From Roseburia_D yibonii (lineage in GTDB: Bacteria; Bacillota; Clostridia; Lachnospirales; Lachnospiraceae), in contig NZ_JACOQH010000004.1 in NCBI RefSeq assembly GCF_014297335.1, positions 62,001 to 126,000 of the forward strand: DNA of 64,000 bases, in the 5' to 3' direction. The notes beneath the pieces are model-generated. The model was not told the DNA's origin. It saw only the letters and a list, made by a program, of their open reading frames with translations, and did not search any database. Below are positions 41,580 to 51,580 of the stretch, piece after piece. The translations under genes and the position numbers were made by a program. The first letter of the stretch is position 1. Each line of letters begins with the position of its first letter.

Positions 41580-43073
41580 TTACTGTACCGACAGATAGGA
41601 GTAACCCATCAGACTTTCATCTACTTCTCTTGCTACCTCTCTGCCCTCACGGATTGCCCATACAACTAAGGACTGTCCTCTGTGCATGTCACCCGCTGTG
41701 TATACATTCGGTACGCTGGTCGCGTATTTTCCTGCTTCGGTTGCCACATTGGTGCGCTGATTTAACTCTACACCAAAAGCATCTGCCACATATTTCTGTG
41801 TACCGAGGAATCCTGCCGCGATGAGTACCAGGTCTGCGTCCATCTTGCTCTCGGAACCAGGTACTTCCACCATCTGCATTCTGCCGGTCTTCTCATCCTT
41901 TTTGCCCTCAAGCTTTACGACTTTAAGGCCGCAGAGATTTCCGTTCTTATCCTTTAAGAATTCTTTGACTGTCGTAGTGTAGATACGCGGATCCTGTCCG
42001 AATACCGCGATCGCTTCTTCCTGACCGTAATCTGTCTTGCAGACCTTCGGCCACTCCGGCCACGGATTGTCCTCTGCACGGGTATCCGGTGCCTTCGGCA
42101 TCATCTCAAGCTGTGTCACGGAAGCGGCACCATGACGGATACAGGTTCCGACACAGTCATTTCCGGTGTCACCGCCACCGATGATCACGACTTTTTTACC
42201 CTTCGCGGAAATATATTTGTTGTCCTTTAAACCAGAGTCGAGAAGGCTCTTTGTCGTTGCGGATAAGAAATCCACTGCAAAATAGATTCCCTTTGCGTCT
42301 CTGCCCGGTGCATTGATATCTCTCGGATTTTTCGCACCGCAGGCTAAGATCACGCGGTCATATTCTTTTAAAAGTTTTGCAGGCTTTACTTCTTTTCCGA
42401 CATTTGCGCCGGTCACAAATTCAATGCCCTCTTCTTTCATGACATTGATCTTGCGGTCGATGACTTCTTTCTGCAGCTTCATGTTCGGGATACCGTACAT
42501 TAACAGTCCGCCCACACGGTCATCACGCTCAAATACAGTAACCTGATGTCCACGTTTGTTTAACTGGTCTGCTGCCGCAAGTCCTGCCGGACCTGAGCCT
42601 ACGACTGCGACTCTCTTTCCGGTGCGTACCTTTGGCGGTTTTGCTGCCGCGTAGCCCTGCTCATAGGCATTTTCAATGATCCCGTGCTCATTTTCCTTTA
42701 CGGAAACGGAATCGCCCCAGTGGCCGCAGGTACAAGCCGCCTCACAGAGTGCCGGGCATACTCTTGATGTAAATTCAGGGAAGTTATTGGTCTTCTTTAA
42801 ACGGTTATAAGCCTGTTCCCAGTTTCCGCTGTATACCAAATCATTCCACTCCGGAACGAGGTTATGAAGCGGGCAGCCGGAAGCCATACCCGAAATCATC
42901 TCGCCGGACTGGCAGAACGGAACGCCGCAGTTCATGCAGCGCGCGCCCTGTTTTTGCTGTTCTTCTTTCGAGAGAGGTGTATGGAACTCGTTAAAGTTCT
43001 TAATACGCTCTTTTGGTGAAACCGCCTTTGCTGTTTCTCTCTCATAATCCATAAATCCTGTTGGTTTTCCCAT
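41580..43073 (-). CDS. gltD: Glutamate synthase small subunit GltD
   Basis: 497-aa FAD/NAD(P)H flavoprotein with an N-terminal double 4Fe-4S domain (CMNCGVPFCQ, CPLHNLVP, CPALCEAACTC). FAD-binding GSGPAGLAAADQLNKRGHQVTVFE and NAD(P)-binding VVIIGGGDTGNDCVGTC follow. It feeds electrons from NAD(P)H to GltB for glutamate formation from glutamine and 2-oxoglutarate. GGAGGGG before the ATG, 15 bp after gltB. Together they form GOGAT for ammonium assimilation. Confidence 0.96.
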   Translation of the reverse strand: MGKPTGFMDYERETAKAVSPKERIKNFNEFHTPLSKEEQQKQGARCMNCGVPFCQSGEMISGMASGCPLHNLVPEWNDLVYSGNWEQAYNRLKKTNNFPEFTSRVCPALCEAACTCGHWGDSVSVKENEHGIIENAYEQGYAAAKPPKVRTGKRVAVVGSGPAGLAAADQLNKRGHQVTVFERDDRVGGLLMYGIPNMKLQKEVIDRKINVMKEEGIEFVTGANVGKEVKPAKLLKEYDRVILACGAKNPRDINAPGRDAKGIYFAVDFLSATTKSLLDSGLKDNKYISAKGKKVVIIGGGDTGNDCVGTCIRHGAASVTQLEMMPKAPDTRAEDNPWPEWPKVCKTDYGQEEAIAVFGQDPRIYTTTVKEFLKDKNGNLCGLKVVKLEGKKDEKTGRMQMVEVPGSESKMDADLVLIAAGFLGTQKYVADAFGVELNQRTNVATEAGKYATSVPNVYTAGDMHRGQSLVVWAIREGREVAREVDESLMGYSYLSVQ

Positions 43074-43088
43074 CTTTGCGTCCCCTCC

Positions 43089-46000
43089 CTAATTCTTCAT
43101 ATTTGCGTAGAATGCTTCGATCTGTGCCTGTTCGGAAGAAAGACCTTTTTCCTCCATCTGGACGATCGCCATCATCATACGGTTGTAATCATACGGAATG
43201 ATCTTTTTAAATTTCGGCAAATACTCGCTGAAATTGTCTAAGATTGCTTTTCCTTTTTCCGAATTTGTCAGTGCGACATGCTCTTTGATCATGTCTTTTA
43301 ATTCCATAACATCATACTTGGATGTCACTTCCTCGGAGAATACCATCTCCTTGTTCATGCGGGTGTAAAGATCGTTATCTTCATCGAGTACATACGCGAT
43401 ACCGCCGCTCATACCTGCCGCAAAGTTCTTTCCGGTCTTTCCAAGGACTACCACACGTCCGCCGGTCATGTATTCACATCCGTGATCGCCGACACCTTCT
43501 ACGACTGCGGTAGCGCCTGAGTTACGCACGCAGAACCGCTCACCGGCAACACCGTTGATAAATGCCTTCCCACTGGTCGCACCGTACAATGCCACGTTAC
43601 CGATTACGATATTTTTATCTTTTTTGAACTTGACACCTGCCGGAGGATATACCACAAGTTTTCCGCCGGATAAACCTTTTCCGAAGTAATCGTTGCTGTC
43701 GCCGACGAGTTCCAGGGTCAGTCCTTTCGGAATGAACGCACCAAAGCTCTGTCCGCCAGCGCCGTTACATTTGATAATGAAGGTATCCTCATCCAGCTTG
43801 TCATCATAACGTTTTGTGATCTCGGAACCAAAGATCGTACCAAAGGAACGGTCGGTGTTGGTCACTTCCACGTCAATGCTGCGCTTCTCGCCCTTTTCGA
43901 GCGCTCCCGCGAGCTGTTTTAAGAGGACTTTTTCATCCTTGGTCTTTTCAAGTTCAAAATCGTATACCTGTTTCGGATCAAAGGTAACCTTCTGCTTTGC
44001 GTCCGCAAACGGGTTATTTAAGATCTTGGACAGATCGATCTCTTTTTCATGTCCTGCCAGATCCTCACGAACCTTTAACAGATCACTTCTTCCGACCATC
44101 TCATCCACGGTACGGAAACCTAATTTTGCCATATATTCACGCAGTTCTTCCGCGATAAAGCGCATGAAGTTTTCTACATATTCCGGTTTTCCCGCAAAAC
44201 GTTTGCGCAGTTCCGGATTCTGTGTCGCAATACCTGCCGGACAGGTATCCAGGTTGCAGACACGCATCATGACACAGCCCATTGTTACAAGCGGTGCAGT
44301 CGCGAAACCGAATTCCTCTGCACCGAGCAGTGCCGCGATCGCAACATCACGTCCGCTCATCAGCTTACCGTCGGTCTCGATACGAACCTTGTTACGCAGT
44401 CCGTTCATGATCAGTGTCTGATGTGTCTCTGAAAGCCCGAGCTCCCACGGAAGTCCCGCATTGTGGATGGAACTCTGCGGAGCCGCACCGGTACCACCGT
44501 CATAACCGGAGATCAGTACAACCTGCGCTCCTGCCTTTGCAACACCGGCTGCTACTGTACCAACGCCTGCCTCAGATACCAGTTTTACCGAAATTCTCGC
44601 GTCACGGTTTGAATTCTTCAGATCGTAGATCAGCTGCTCCAGATCTTCGATCGAGTAGATATCATGATGTGGCGGCGGGGAGATCAGTGCCACGCCCGGC
44701 GTGGAAAGTCTGGTCTTTGCGATCCACGGATATACCTTTTTGCCCGGAAGATGTCCGCCTTCACCAGGCTTTGCGCCCTGTGCCATCTTGATCTGGATCT
44801 CTTCCGCACTTACGAGGTAACGGCTGGTAACACCGAAACGTCCGGATGCTACCTGTTTGATCGCAGAGCAGCGGTCCAACTTGCTGTGCTTGCTTGCGAT
44901 ACGATCCGGATCCTCACCACCTTCACCGGTATTTGACTTACCGTGGAGACGGTTCATCGCGATCGCCAGTGTCTCATGCGCTTCTTTGGAAATAGAACCG
45001 TAGGACATTGCGCCCGTCTTAAATCTGGTCACAATGGAATCCACGCTCTCAACCTCTTCAAGCGGAACACCTTTTTTCGGATAATTGAAATCCATCAGTC
45101 CACGGATGTTCATGTGCCGCTCTTCGCTGTCCACAAGATCCGTATACTGCTTGAACATCTGATAATCACCGCGTTTGGTTGACTGCTGCAGCAGATGGAT
45201 GGTCTGCGGATTGTAAATGTGCTGTGCGCTTCCGCTTCTCATCTTATGACGTCCCACACTGTCTAATGTGAGGTCTGTCTCCAATCCGAGCGGATCGTAT
45301 GCTTCGGAATGCAGTGCGTTTACATTGTTCTGGATATCTTCCAGTGTGATTCCTCCGATACGGCTCACCGTATTTGTGAAATATTTGTCAATCACATCCT
45401 TGTCGATACCGATCGCTTCAAAGATTTTGGATCCCTGATAAGACTGGATCGTGGAAATACCCATCTTGGACGCGATCTTTACGATACCGGTCATGATCGC
45501 GTTGTTGTAATCATCGATCGCAGCGTAATAATCTTTGTCAAGCATATGCTCGTCTACCAACTGCTTTACCGTATCCTGTGCCAGGTACGGGTTGATCGCA
45601 CAGGCACCATAACCCAAAAGTGTCGCAAAATGATGAACTTCTCTCGGTTCCCCGGACTCCAAGATCATCGCAACCGCTGTTCTCTTCTTGGTGCTTACCA
45701 GATGCTGCTGTAACGCGGATACGGCAAGCAAGGACGGGATCGGCACATGGTTTTCATCCACGCCTCTGTCGGAGAGGATCAGAATGTTTGCTCCGTCACG
45801 GTATGCACGATCCGCCTCTACAAAGAGATGGTCGATCGCTTTTTCCAGACTCGTATTCTTGTAATATATAATAGGAAGAACTACAACTTTAAAGCCTTCC
45901 ACTTTCATCGATTTGATCTTCATCAGGTCGGTATTGGTAAGGATCGGGTTGTTGACCTTTAACACCTGACAGTTGATCGGTTTTTCCTCGAGAAGGTTTC

Positions 46001-47642
46001 CGTCCTCACCGATGTAAACGGTTGTGGAAGTTACGATCTTCTCACGGATGGAATCGATCGGCGGATTGGTTACCTGAGCGAACAGCTGTTTGAAATAGTT
46101 AAACAGCGGCTGACGGTCATTGGAAAGTACCGCGAGGGAAGTATCGATACCCATCGCTGCTGTACCCTCTCCACCATTTTTTGCCATCGGAAGGATGACA
46201 TCACGCAGGGATTCATACGTATAACCGAACGCCTTCTGCATTTTCTGGCGGTCTTCTTTTTTGTATTCCGGCACACGCTCATTCGGGATCTTTAAATCCT
46301 TTAACTGGATCAGATTGCGGTCAAGCCACTCACCATACGGCTGACGGCTTGCGTAATAATCTTTTAATTCCTCATCATCGATCACGCGTCCTTCGACCGT
46401 ATCTACCAGTAACATCTTGCCCGGTCTCAATCTCTCCTTCGCCACGATCTTGGTCGGATCGATATCCAGTACGCCGACCTCGGAAGAAAGGATCAGCTGA
46501 TCGTCATCCGTAATGTAATAACGGGAAGGACGAAGGCCGTTACGGTCAAGTACCGCACCCATCTTATCGCCATCGCAGAAAAGAATGGAAGCAGGTCCGT
46601 CCCACGGCTCCATCATGGTCGCGTAATACTGATAGAAATCTTTCTTTTTCTGTGCCATCAGCGCGTTGTTCGACCACGGTTCCGGGATCATTATCATAAC
46701 CGCAAGTGGAAGATCCATACCGCTCATTACCAGGAATTCCAGTGTGTTATCCAACATTGCCGAGTCAGAACCTTCGGTATTTACTACCGGAAGGACTTTC
46801 TGCAGCTCACCCTTTAAGTGATCGGACTCCATGGTCTCTTCTCTTGCCAACATCTTATCGGCATTACCACGGATCGTATTGATCTCACCGTTATGTACGA
46901 TAAAACGGTTCGGATGCGCTCTCTCCCAGCTCGGATTTGTGTTCGTTGAAAAACGGGAGTGTACCATGGCGATCGCGGATTCATAATCCTTGTCCTGCAG
47001 ATCCGCGAAAAACATACGCAGCTGATCCACTAAGAACATACCCTTGTATACGATCGTACGGCTGGATAAGGAAACCACATAGGTATTATCATTACTCTGT
47101 TCAAATACACGGCGCGCAACATAAAGCTTGCGGTCGAAGTCCAGTCCCTTCGCAACATCCTTCGGACGTCTTACAAATGCCTGCATGATACATGGCATAC
47201 AGTCAACCGCTTTTTTACCAAGTTTGGTCGGGTCGGTCGGCACTTCTCTCCATCCGAGGAATTCCATGCCTTCTTTGTCGATGATGACTTCAAACATCTT
47301 CTTTGCCTGATTGCGTGCAAGCTCGTCCTGCGGGAAGAAAAACATACCGATACCGTAGTCTCTCTCTCCGCCCAGCTCGATACCAAGCGGCTTTACTGCC
47401 TTGGTAAAGAACTTATGTGAAATCTGTAACAGAATACCAACACCGTCACCGGTCTTTCCTTCTGCGTCCTTTCCTGCTCTGTGCTTCAAGTTCTCTACGA
47501 TCTTCAGTGCGTTTTCCACTGTCGCATGGCTCTTAACGCCTTTGATATTTACGACAGCACCGATACCGCAGTTGTCATGCTCGAACCGAGGATCATACAT
47601 ACCCTGCGCGGTTCTGTTGCTTTCATTTACCTGTGCTTCCAT
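43089..47642 (-). CDS. gltB: Glutamate synthase large subunit GltB
   Basis: 1517 aa, full length. The N-terminal glutaminase domain starts at Cys25 (EHDNCGIGAVV) after a 24-residue pro-peptide that must be removed to free the catalytic Cys. The central and FMN-binding synthase domains follow (GEGGEDPDRIASKHSKLDR, GGTGAAP). Then come 3Fe-4S cysteines in CVMMRVCNLDTCPAGIA and the C-terminal GXGXG beta-helix (GATSGKAFINGVAGERFCVRNSGA). AAGGAAG before the ATG. First gene of gltBD; good promoter, no recognisable leader element. Confidence 0.97.
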   Translation of the reverse strand: MEAQVNESNRTAQGMYDPRFEHDNCGIGAVVNIKGVKSHATVENALKIVENLKHRAGKDAEGKTGDGVGILLQISHKFFTKAVKPLGIELGGERDYGIGMFFFPQDELARNQAKKMFEVIIDKEGMEFLGWREVPTDPTKLGKKAVDCMPCIMQAFVRRPKDVAKGLDFDRKLYVARRVFEQSNDNTYVVSLSSRTIVYKGMFLVDQLRMFFADLQDKDYESAIAMVHSRFSTNTNPSWERAHPNRFIVHNGEINTIRGNADKMLAREETMESDHLKGELQKVLPVVNTEGSDSAMLDNTLEFLVMSGMDLPLAVMIMIPEPWSNNALMAQKKKDFYQYYATMMEPWDGPASILFCDGDKMGAVLDRNGLRPSRYYITDDDQLILSSEVGVLDIDPTKIVAKERLRPGKMLLVDTVEGRVIDDEELKDYYASRQPYGEWLDRNLIQLKDLKIPNERVPEYKKEDRQKMQKAFGYTYESLRDVILPMAKNGGEGTAAMGIDTSLAVLSNDRQPLFNYFKQLFAQVTNPPIDSIREKIVTSTTVYIGEDGNLLEEKPINCQVLKVNNPILTNTDLMKIKSMKVEGFKVVVLPIIYYKNTSLEKAIDHLFVEADRAYRDGANILILSDRGVDENHVPIPSLLAVSALQQHLVSTKKRTAVAMILESGEPREVHHFATLLGYGACAINPYLAQDTVKQLVDEHMLDKDYYAAIDDYNNAIMTGIVKIASKMGISTIQSYQGSKIFEAIGIDKDVIDKYFTNTVSRIGGITLEDIQNNVNALHSEAYDPLGLETDLTLDSVGRHKMRSGSAQHIYNPQTIHLLQQSTKRGDYQMFKQYTDLVDSEERHMNIRGLMDFNYPKKGVPLEEVESVDSIVTRFKTGAMSYGSISKEAHETLAIAMNRLHGKSNTGEGGEDPDRIASKHSKLDRCSAIKQVASGRFGVTSRYLVSAEEIQIKMAQGAKPGEGGHLPGKKVYPWIAKTRLSTPGVALISPPPHHDIYSIEDLEQLIYDLKNSNRDARISVKLVSEAGVGTVAAGVAKAGAQVVLISGYDGGTGAAPQSSIHNAGLPWELGLSETHQTLIMNGLRNKVRIETDGKLMSGRDVAIAALLGAEEFGFATAPLVTMGCVMMRVCNLDTCPAGIATQNPELRKRFAGKPEYVENFMRFIAEELREYMAKLGFRTVDEMVGRSDLLKVREDLAGHEKEIDLSKILNNPFADAKQKVTFDPKQVYDFELEKTKDEKVLLKQLAGALEKGEKRSIDVEVTNTDRSFGTIFGSEITKRYDDKLDEDTFIIKCNGAGGQSFGAFIPKGLTLELVGDSNDYFGKGLSGGKLVVYPPAGVKFKKDKNIVIGNVALYGATSGKAFINGVAGERFCVRNSGATAVVEGVGDHGCEYMTGGRVVVLGKTGKNFAAGMSGGIAYVLDEDNDLYTRMNKEMVFSEEVTSKYDVMELKDMIKEHVALTNSEKGKAILDNFSEYLPKFKKIIPYDYNRMMMAIVQMEEKGLSSEQAQIEAFYANMKN

Positions 47643-47697
47643 CTTATCTTCCTTTCTCTGTACTACGAAAAATCCCGTTTTCCGCTTGTTAAAACAT

Positions 47698-47726
47698 ACT
47701 ATACAACTTTTTTTTTCATTTGTAAA
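47698..47726 (-). promoter_or_regulatory. gltB-gltD promoter
   Basis: TTTACA (47721-47726), 17-bp spacer, TATAGT (47698-47703). Confidence 0.75.
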
Positions 47727-47807
47727 TAATTATTTTCGTTATATTGTCTGATAATATGACTGCAAAGCAGTTTTGTAATTATTTTCTGACTATTTGAGAT
47801 ATTTTAT

Positions 47808-47890
47808 ATAAAAAAGAGGCTTATACGCACATCTTTTTCTTATTTCCGCCGTCTGCGAAAATAATTTTTTCTGTACGATAAGCCCCTTTG
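47808..47890 (-). terminator. Nested two-stem terminator after the CPBP gene
   Basis: Outer 11-bp stem (47814-47824 with 47878-47888, one G-U) encloses an independent 10-bp hairpin (47840-47849 with 47855-47864, CGTCT loop). On minus the outer stem is followed by a T-run. It starts about 13 bp after the CPBP stop codon. Confidence 0.7.
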
Positions 47891-47902
47891 CTTATTTTTT
47901 CT

Positions 47903-48682
47903 TTAATTGTATTTAAGTTGTTTCTCAAATAGCCTGCCCTTTGTGAGGTACGCTGTTATTATAATGGATATTGCGAGCAAACACAAGGATATTGGAACAA
48001 AAAATTGATTTTCTTCTGTAAATCCCTGCAAAAATCCGGTTTCTACCCGCGCTACCGCTACCGCATTTGCCGCCGCATGCGCAAGCACCGGCACAAGCAG
48101 TGTTCCTTCGGTCTCATAGACCACCGCAAGAAAGATCCCGATCAGTCCCGCATACAGAAACTGGACAAGATTAAAGTGGATAAGCCCGAAGACGAGCCCG
48201 GATATAACGATCGCCATTCCCATCCTGCCACTGCGCTTTAATCGGTTATAAACAATCCCCCGGTACAGCATTTCTTCAAGTATCGGTGTCACAACAGAAG
48301 TTCCGAAAAGCTCCACCCACACGGTACTGCTGAAAAACGACGCGTTTACTTTCTGATAAGTCTCTGACTGCTCTTTCAAGTCGGTCATCAGGATCAGGTT
48401 ATTTAACGAAACCGACAGGCATACCGCCGCCGCGCAGACGAGCAGCAGCCGGAACAGCTTTTTTTCCCTCATTTCCTGTGGCTGCCCTCTCCTGTCACTG
48501 AAGTAGGGATAGACGATCGACGGCGAGGACAAAAGTGCCGTCAAAATCTGAAGCGCCATCGGACTTATGGTATTTTCCCCGATTGCAAGTGTAAGCAGCA
48601 TATAAACACAGTCAGATACCACGACATACAACGCGACCGGATACAGCGCGTCCCATATGTTTCTAATTTTCGTGCTCCACAA
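47903..48682 (-). CDS. CPBP family intramembrane glutamic protease
   Basis: 259 aa with about eight membrane helices. The three CPBP/ABI motifs are seen: EEMLYRGIVYNRL (Glu-Glu and Arg), FGLIHF (His) and LAHAAANAVAV (His and Asn). Related to CAAX proteases and to immunity proteins; substrate unknown. The start is TTG at 48682, inside the end of the HAD gene (20-bp overlap), with GGTGG about 9 nt upstream; the next in-frame ATG would remove the first helix. Last gene of the topoisomerase operon. Confidence 0.83.
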   Translation of the reverse strand: MWSTKIRNIWDALYPVALYVVVSDCVYMLLTLAIGENTISPMALQILTALLSSPSIVYPYFSDRRGQPQEMREKKLFRLLLVCAAAVCLSVSLNNLILMTDLKEQSETYQKVNASFFSSTVWVELFGTSVVTPILEEMLYRGIVYNRLKRSGRMGMAIVISGLVFGLIHFNLVQFLYAGLIGIFLAVVYETEGTLLVPVLAHAAANAVAVARVETGFLQGFTEENQFFVPISLCLLAISIIITAYLTKGRLFEKQLKYN

Positions 48683-49316
48683 GATAACGTTCCACCTCTT
48701 TCATGGAAGGCAGTACCACTTTTGCGCCCTCCGCAAGCAGTTCTTCCGCTGTTCCATAGCCGTAGGACACGCCGATGCACTCCATGTGGAGTTTGGCGGC
48801 ACCGATCGCGTCAAACCTCGTATCCCCGATCAGCACGCACTCCTCCGGTTTTTTCTCCATACGGCGCAGTGCCTCGATCAGCACATCCACCTTTTCGTTG
48901 CGCGGGCCGTTCATCTCAGCCCCGGTCACTTCATCAAAATACGAAAGGATTGAAAAATGCTCCAGAATCTTTTTGCAGGAGCTCTCCGGCTTGGAGGACG
49001 CAAGCGCTGTCCGATACCCTTTTTCTTTGAACGTGACAAGCACCTCTTCGACGTCCGGATAAAGCTCACACTCGAAGATTCCGGTCTTGTGGTAGCGTTC
49101 CCGGTATTTTGCAACTGCCTGCTTCGCCTGCTCCTCCGAAAATCCATAATGTTCCATAAAAGTGTTCATAAGCGGCGGTCCGACAAAGAATGCCAGTTTT
49201 TCCGTCTCCGGCTCATGGATCCCAAAATGATCCAACGCGTACTGTGCGCATTTTGTGATTCCGGGACCTGAATCTACCAGTGTTCCGTCAAGATCAAACA
49301 GGATCGTCTTTTTCAT
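48663..49316 (-). CDS. HAD hydrolase, phosphoglycolate-phosphatase-like
   Basis: 217 aa, HAD-IA. Motif 1 FDLDGTLVDSGPGI, motif 2 ALASSKPESSCKKIL, motif 4 CVLIGDTRFDAIGA. The cap helix region (HYGFSEEQAKQAVAKYRERYHKTGI) resembles PGP/GPH proteins, so 2-phosphoglycolate or another phosphate ester may be the substrate. It overlaps the topoisomerase A gene by 4 bp (ATGA), so translation is coupled. Confidence 0.85.
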   Translation of the reverse strand: MKKTILFDLDGTLVDSGPGITKCAQYALDHFGIHEPETEKLAFFVGPPLMNTFMEHYGFSEEQAKQAVAKYRERYHKTGIFECELYPDVEEVLVTFKEKGYRTALASSKPESSCKKILEHFSILSYFDEVTGAEMNGPRNEKVDVLIEALRRMEKKPEECVLIGDTRFDAIGAAKLHMECIGVSYGYGTAEELLAEGAKVVLPSMKEVERYLVEHEN

Positions 49317-51553
49317 CGCTTTACTCCTTTGGTGTCCCGGTTCGCCACATGCAGACGGTTTAACACCACTTCTTTGTCTTTTATCCTAACGCTGACCGGC
49401 TCATCTTCCTCTCTTAAAAGATAAATCGCCTCAAGCTGATCGCCGGATGCCAGACGCATCCCGCGGACACCTACCGCGCCCTTTTTCTTTTCCGGGATCG
49501 TTCCTGCCTCTATGCGCAGGAACATATCCTTTGCGGACTGCATCACAATATGGTCGCTTTCCGCCACCGGATGCACAAAGAGAACCATGTCCCCCTCGTT
49601 TAACTTTGTAGCCGCTGTCGTGCGCTTTGCCACATCAAACTCTGCTCCGCTCACCAGTTTTAACATTGCCGTTTTTGTTCCAAACAGGAGTTTCTTCTGC
49701 CGGATATCCGCCATCGGCGCAATATAGACCAGATTTTCCTCACTGCTGTTGTAATTGCTCAGATTATCGATCGGCGTTCCCTTGTCACGGAATTTTCCGT
49801 ACGGAAGATCTAAGACTTTTAACAGATGCATCTGTCCCCTGTCCGTAAAAATACAGATCTTGTCGGTATTTTTACAGCGCAGGATATAGCGGTTCTCCGT
49901 ATCCGCCGCCTCTTTGTTCCGTTCATACGCTCCCACGTCAATGGTCTTTGCATATCCGAAACGATCCATCAGGAACACAACATCCATTTCTTCGATCTTC
50001 TTTTCCTCAAAGACCGCTTCCGCCGCGTTCTCGATCGCGGTTCTCCTTGGCATCGCGTATTCTTTCTTATAACGTTCCAGCTCTTTTATAATCACTTTTG
50101 CCATCGTTGCGCGGTTACTCAAAATATCCTCGTATTCCGCGATATGCTTTAACGTCTCATCATGATCTTTCATCAGTGCTTCGATCTCAAGACCGATCAA
50201 CTTATAGAGACGCATCTCAAGGATCGCGGACGCCTGCCGCTCGGTAAAGCGCAGCTGCATGGCTTTTTCTTCCGATTTCTTTGATTTTAAGCGGATATTT
50301 GTGATATCTCCCGTCATCAGGCACGCCTTCGCGTCTTTCACATTTTTACTGCCGCGCAGGATCTCAATGATCAGGTCGATGACATCGCATGCCTTGATCA
50401 ATCCTTCCTGAATCTCCTTTTTATCGAGTTCCTTTGCAAGCAGGGTCTTATATTTTCTGGTTGCAAGCTCATACTGGAAATTCACATGGTGCCGGATCAG
50501 CGGCACAATGCCGAGTGTCTCCGGTCTTCCGTCCGCGACTGCGAGCATATTGACACCGAAAGTATCCTCCAATTTTGTCTTTTTGTAGAGCATGTTCTTT
50601 AAATTCTCAATGTCCGTGCCCTTTTTCACCTCAATGACGATACGGATGCCTTCCTTGGAAGACTGGTTGGAAATATCCACGATATCGGTCGTCTTTTTGG
50701 ACTCTACAAGACCATAGACATCATTTAAGAATTTTCCGATATTGAGGCCGATCATCGTATACGGGATCTCCGTAATCACCAGATGCTCCCTGCCGCCTTT
50801 TCCTTTTTCCACTTCCACTTTTCCGCGGATCTTGATCTTTCCCATACCGGTAGAATAGATGGAAAGCAGTTCGTCTTTGTTTGTGACGATACCGCCGGTC
50901 GGGAAATCCGGCCCTTTGATGTATTCCATCATCTGTTCCGTATTGATATCCGGATTTTTCATGTACGCGATCACACCGTCGATCACTTCGCCAAAGTTAT
51001 GTGGCGGGATGTTCGTTGCCATACCGACCGCGATCCCTTCCGCGCCGTTGATCAAAATGTTCGGGACTTTGACCGGGAGCACTTCCGGCTCTTTCTCCGT
51101 CTCATCAAAGTTTGGTACAAAATCGACCACATCCTTGTCAAGATCGGACAGATAGACATCCTGGGTCAGTTTCTTCAAGCGCGCTTCCGTATAACGCATG
51201 GCTGCGGCTCCGTCTCCCTCAATCGAGCCAAAGTTTCCATGCCCGTCAACAAGCGCCATCCCTTTTTTAAAATCCTGTGCCATAACGACCAGCGCTTCAT
51301 AAATGGAGCTGTCTCCATGCGGATGGTATTTACCCATGGTATCTCCGACAATACGCGCGCACTTACGGTACGGCTTGTCGTAGCGGATACCCAGCTCATA
51401 CATATCATAAAGCGTCCGGCGCTGTACCGGTTTTAAACCGTCACGCACATCCGGCAGCGCTCTTGAAATGATTACACTCATCGCATAGTCGATATATGAT
51501 TTTTGCATTACCTCGGAATATTCCGTGTGAATCAGTCGATCTTCTGTCAGCAT
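49313..51553 (-). CDS. parC: Type IIA topoisomerase subunit A (ParC-like, no GyrA box)
   Basis: 746 aa. Winged-helix breakage-reunion domain with catalytic Tyr121 in AAMRYTEARL. The quinolone region is HPHGDSSIYEALV (Ser82 and Glu86, unmutated-type residues). A tower/coiled-coil region and a six-bladed C-terminal beta-pinwheel follow. The pinwheel has no QRRGGKG GyrA box, only EKKKGAVGVRG, so chiral wrapping and gyrase activity are unlikely and a decatenase (topo IV) role is favoured. The chromosomal gyrA-gyrB pair normally lies near dnaA, outside this window. 27 bp after the subunit B gene. Confidence 0.85.
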   Translation of the reverse strand: MLTEDRLIHTEYSEVMQKSYIDYAMSVIISRALPDVRDGLKPVQRRTLYDMYELGIRYDKPYRKCARIVGDTMGKYHPHGDSSIYEALVVMAQDFKKGMALVDGHGNFGSIEGDGAAAMRYTEARLKKLTQDVYLSDLDKDVVDFVPNFDETEKEPEVLPVKVPNILINGAEGIAVGMATNIPPHNFGEVIDGVIAYMKNPDINTEQMMEYIKGPDFPTGGIVTNKDELLSIYSTGMGKIKIRGKVEVEKGKGGREHLVITEIPYTMIGLNIGKFLNDVYGLVESKKTTDIVDISNQSSKEGIRIVIEVKKGTDIENLKNMLYKKTKLEDTFGVNMLAVADGRPETLGIVPLIRHHVNFQYELATRKYKTLLAKELDKKEIQEGLIKACDVIDLIIEILRGSKNVKDAKACLMTGDITNIRLKSKKSEEKAMQLRFTERQASAILEMRLYKLIGLEIEALMKDHDETLKHIAEYEDILSNRATMAKVIIKELERYKKEYAMPRRTAIENAAEAVFEEKKIEEMDVVFLMDRFGYAKTIDVGAYERNKEAADTENRYILRCKNTDKICIFTDRGQMHLLKVLDLPYGKFRDKGTPIDNLSNYNSSEENLVYIAPMADIRQKKLLFGTKTAMLKLVSGAEFDVAKRTTAATKLNEGDMVLFVHPVAESDHIVMQSAKDMFLRIEAGTIPEKKKGAVGVRGMRLASGDQLEAIYLLREEDEPVSVRIKDKEVVLNRLHVANRDTKGVKR

Positions 51554-51580
51554 ATTTCCTACCTTCTATCCTAAAATCTT

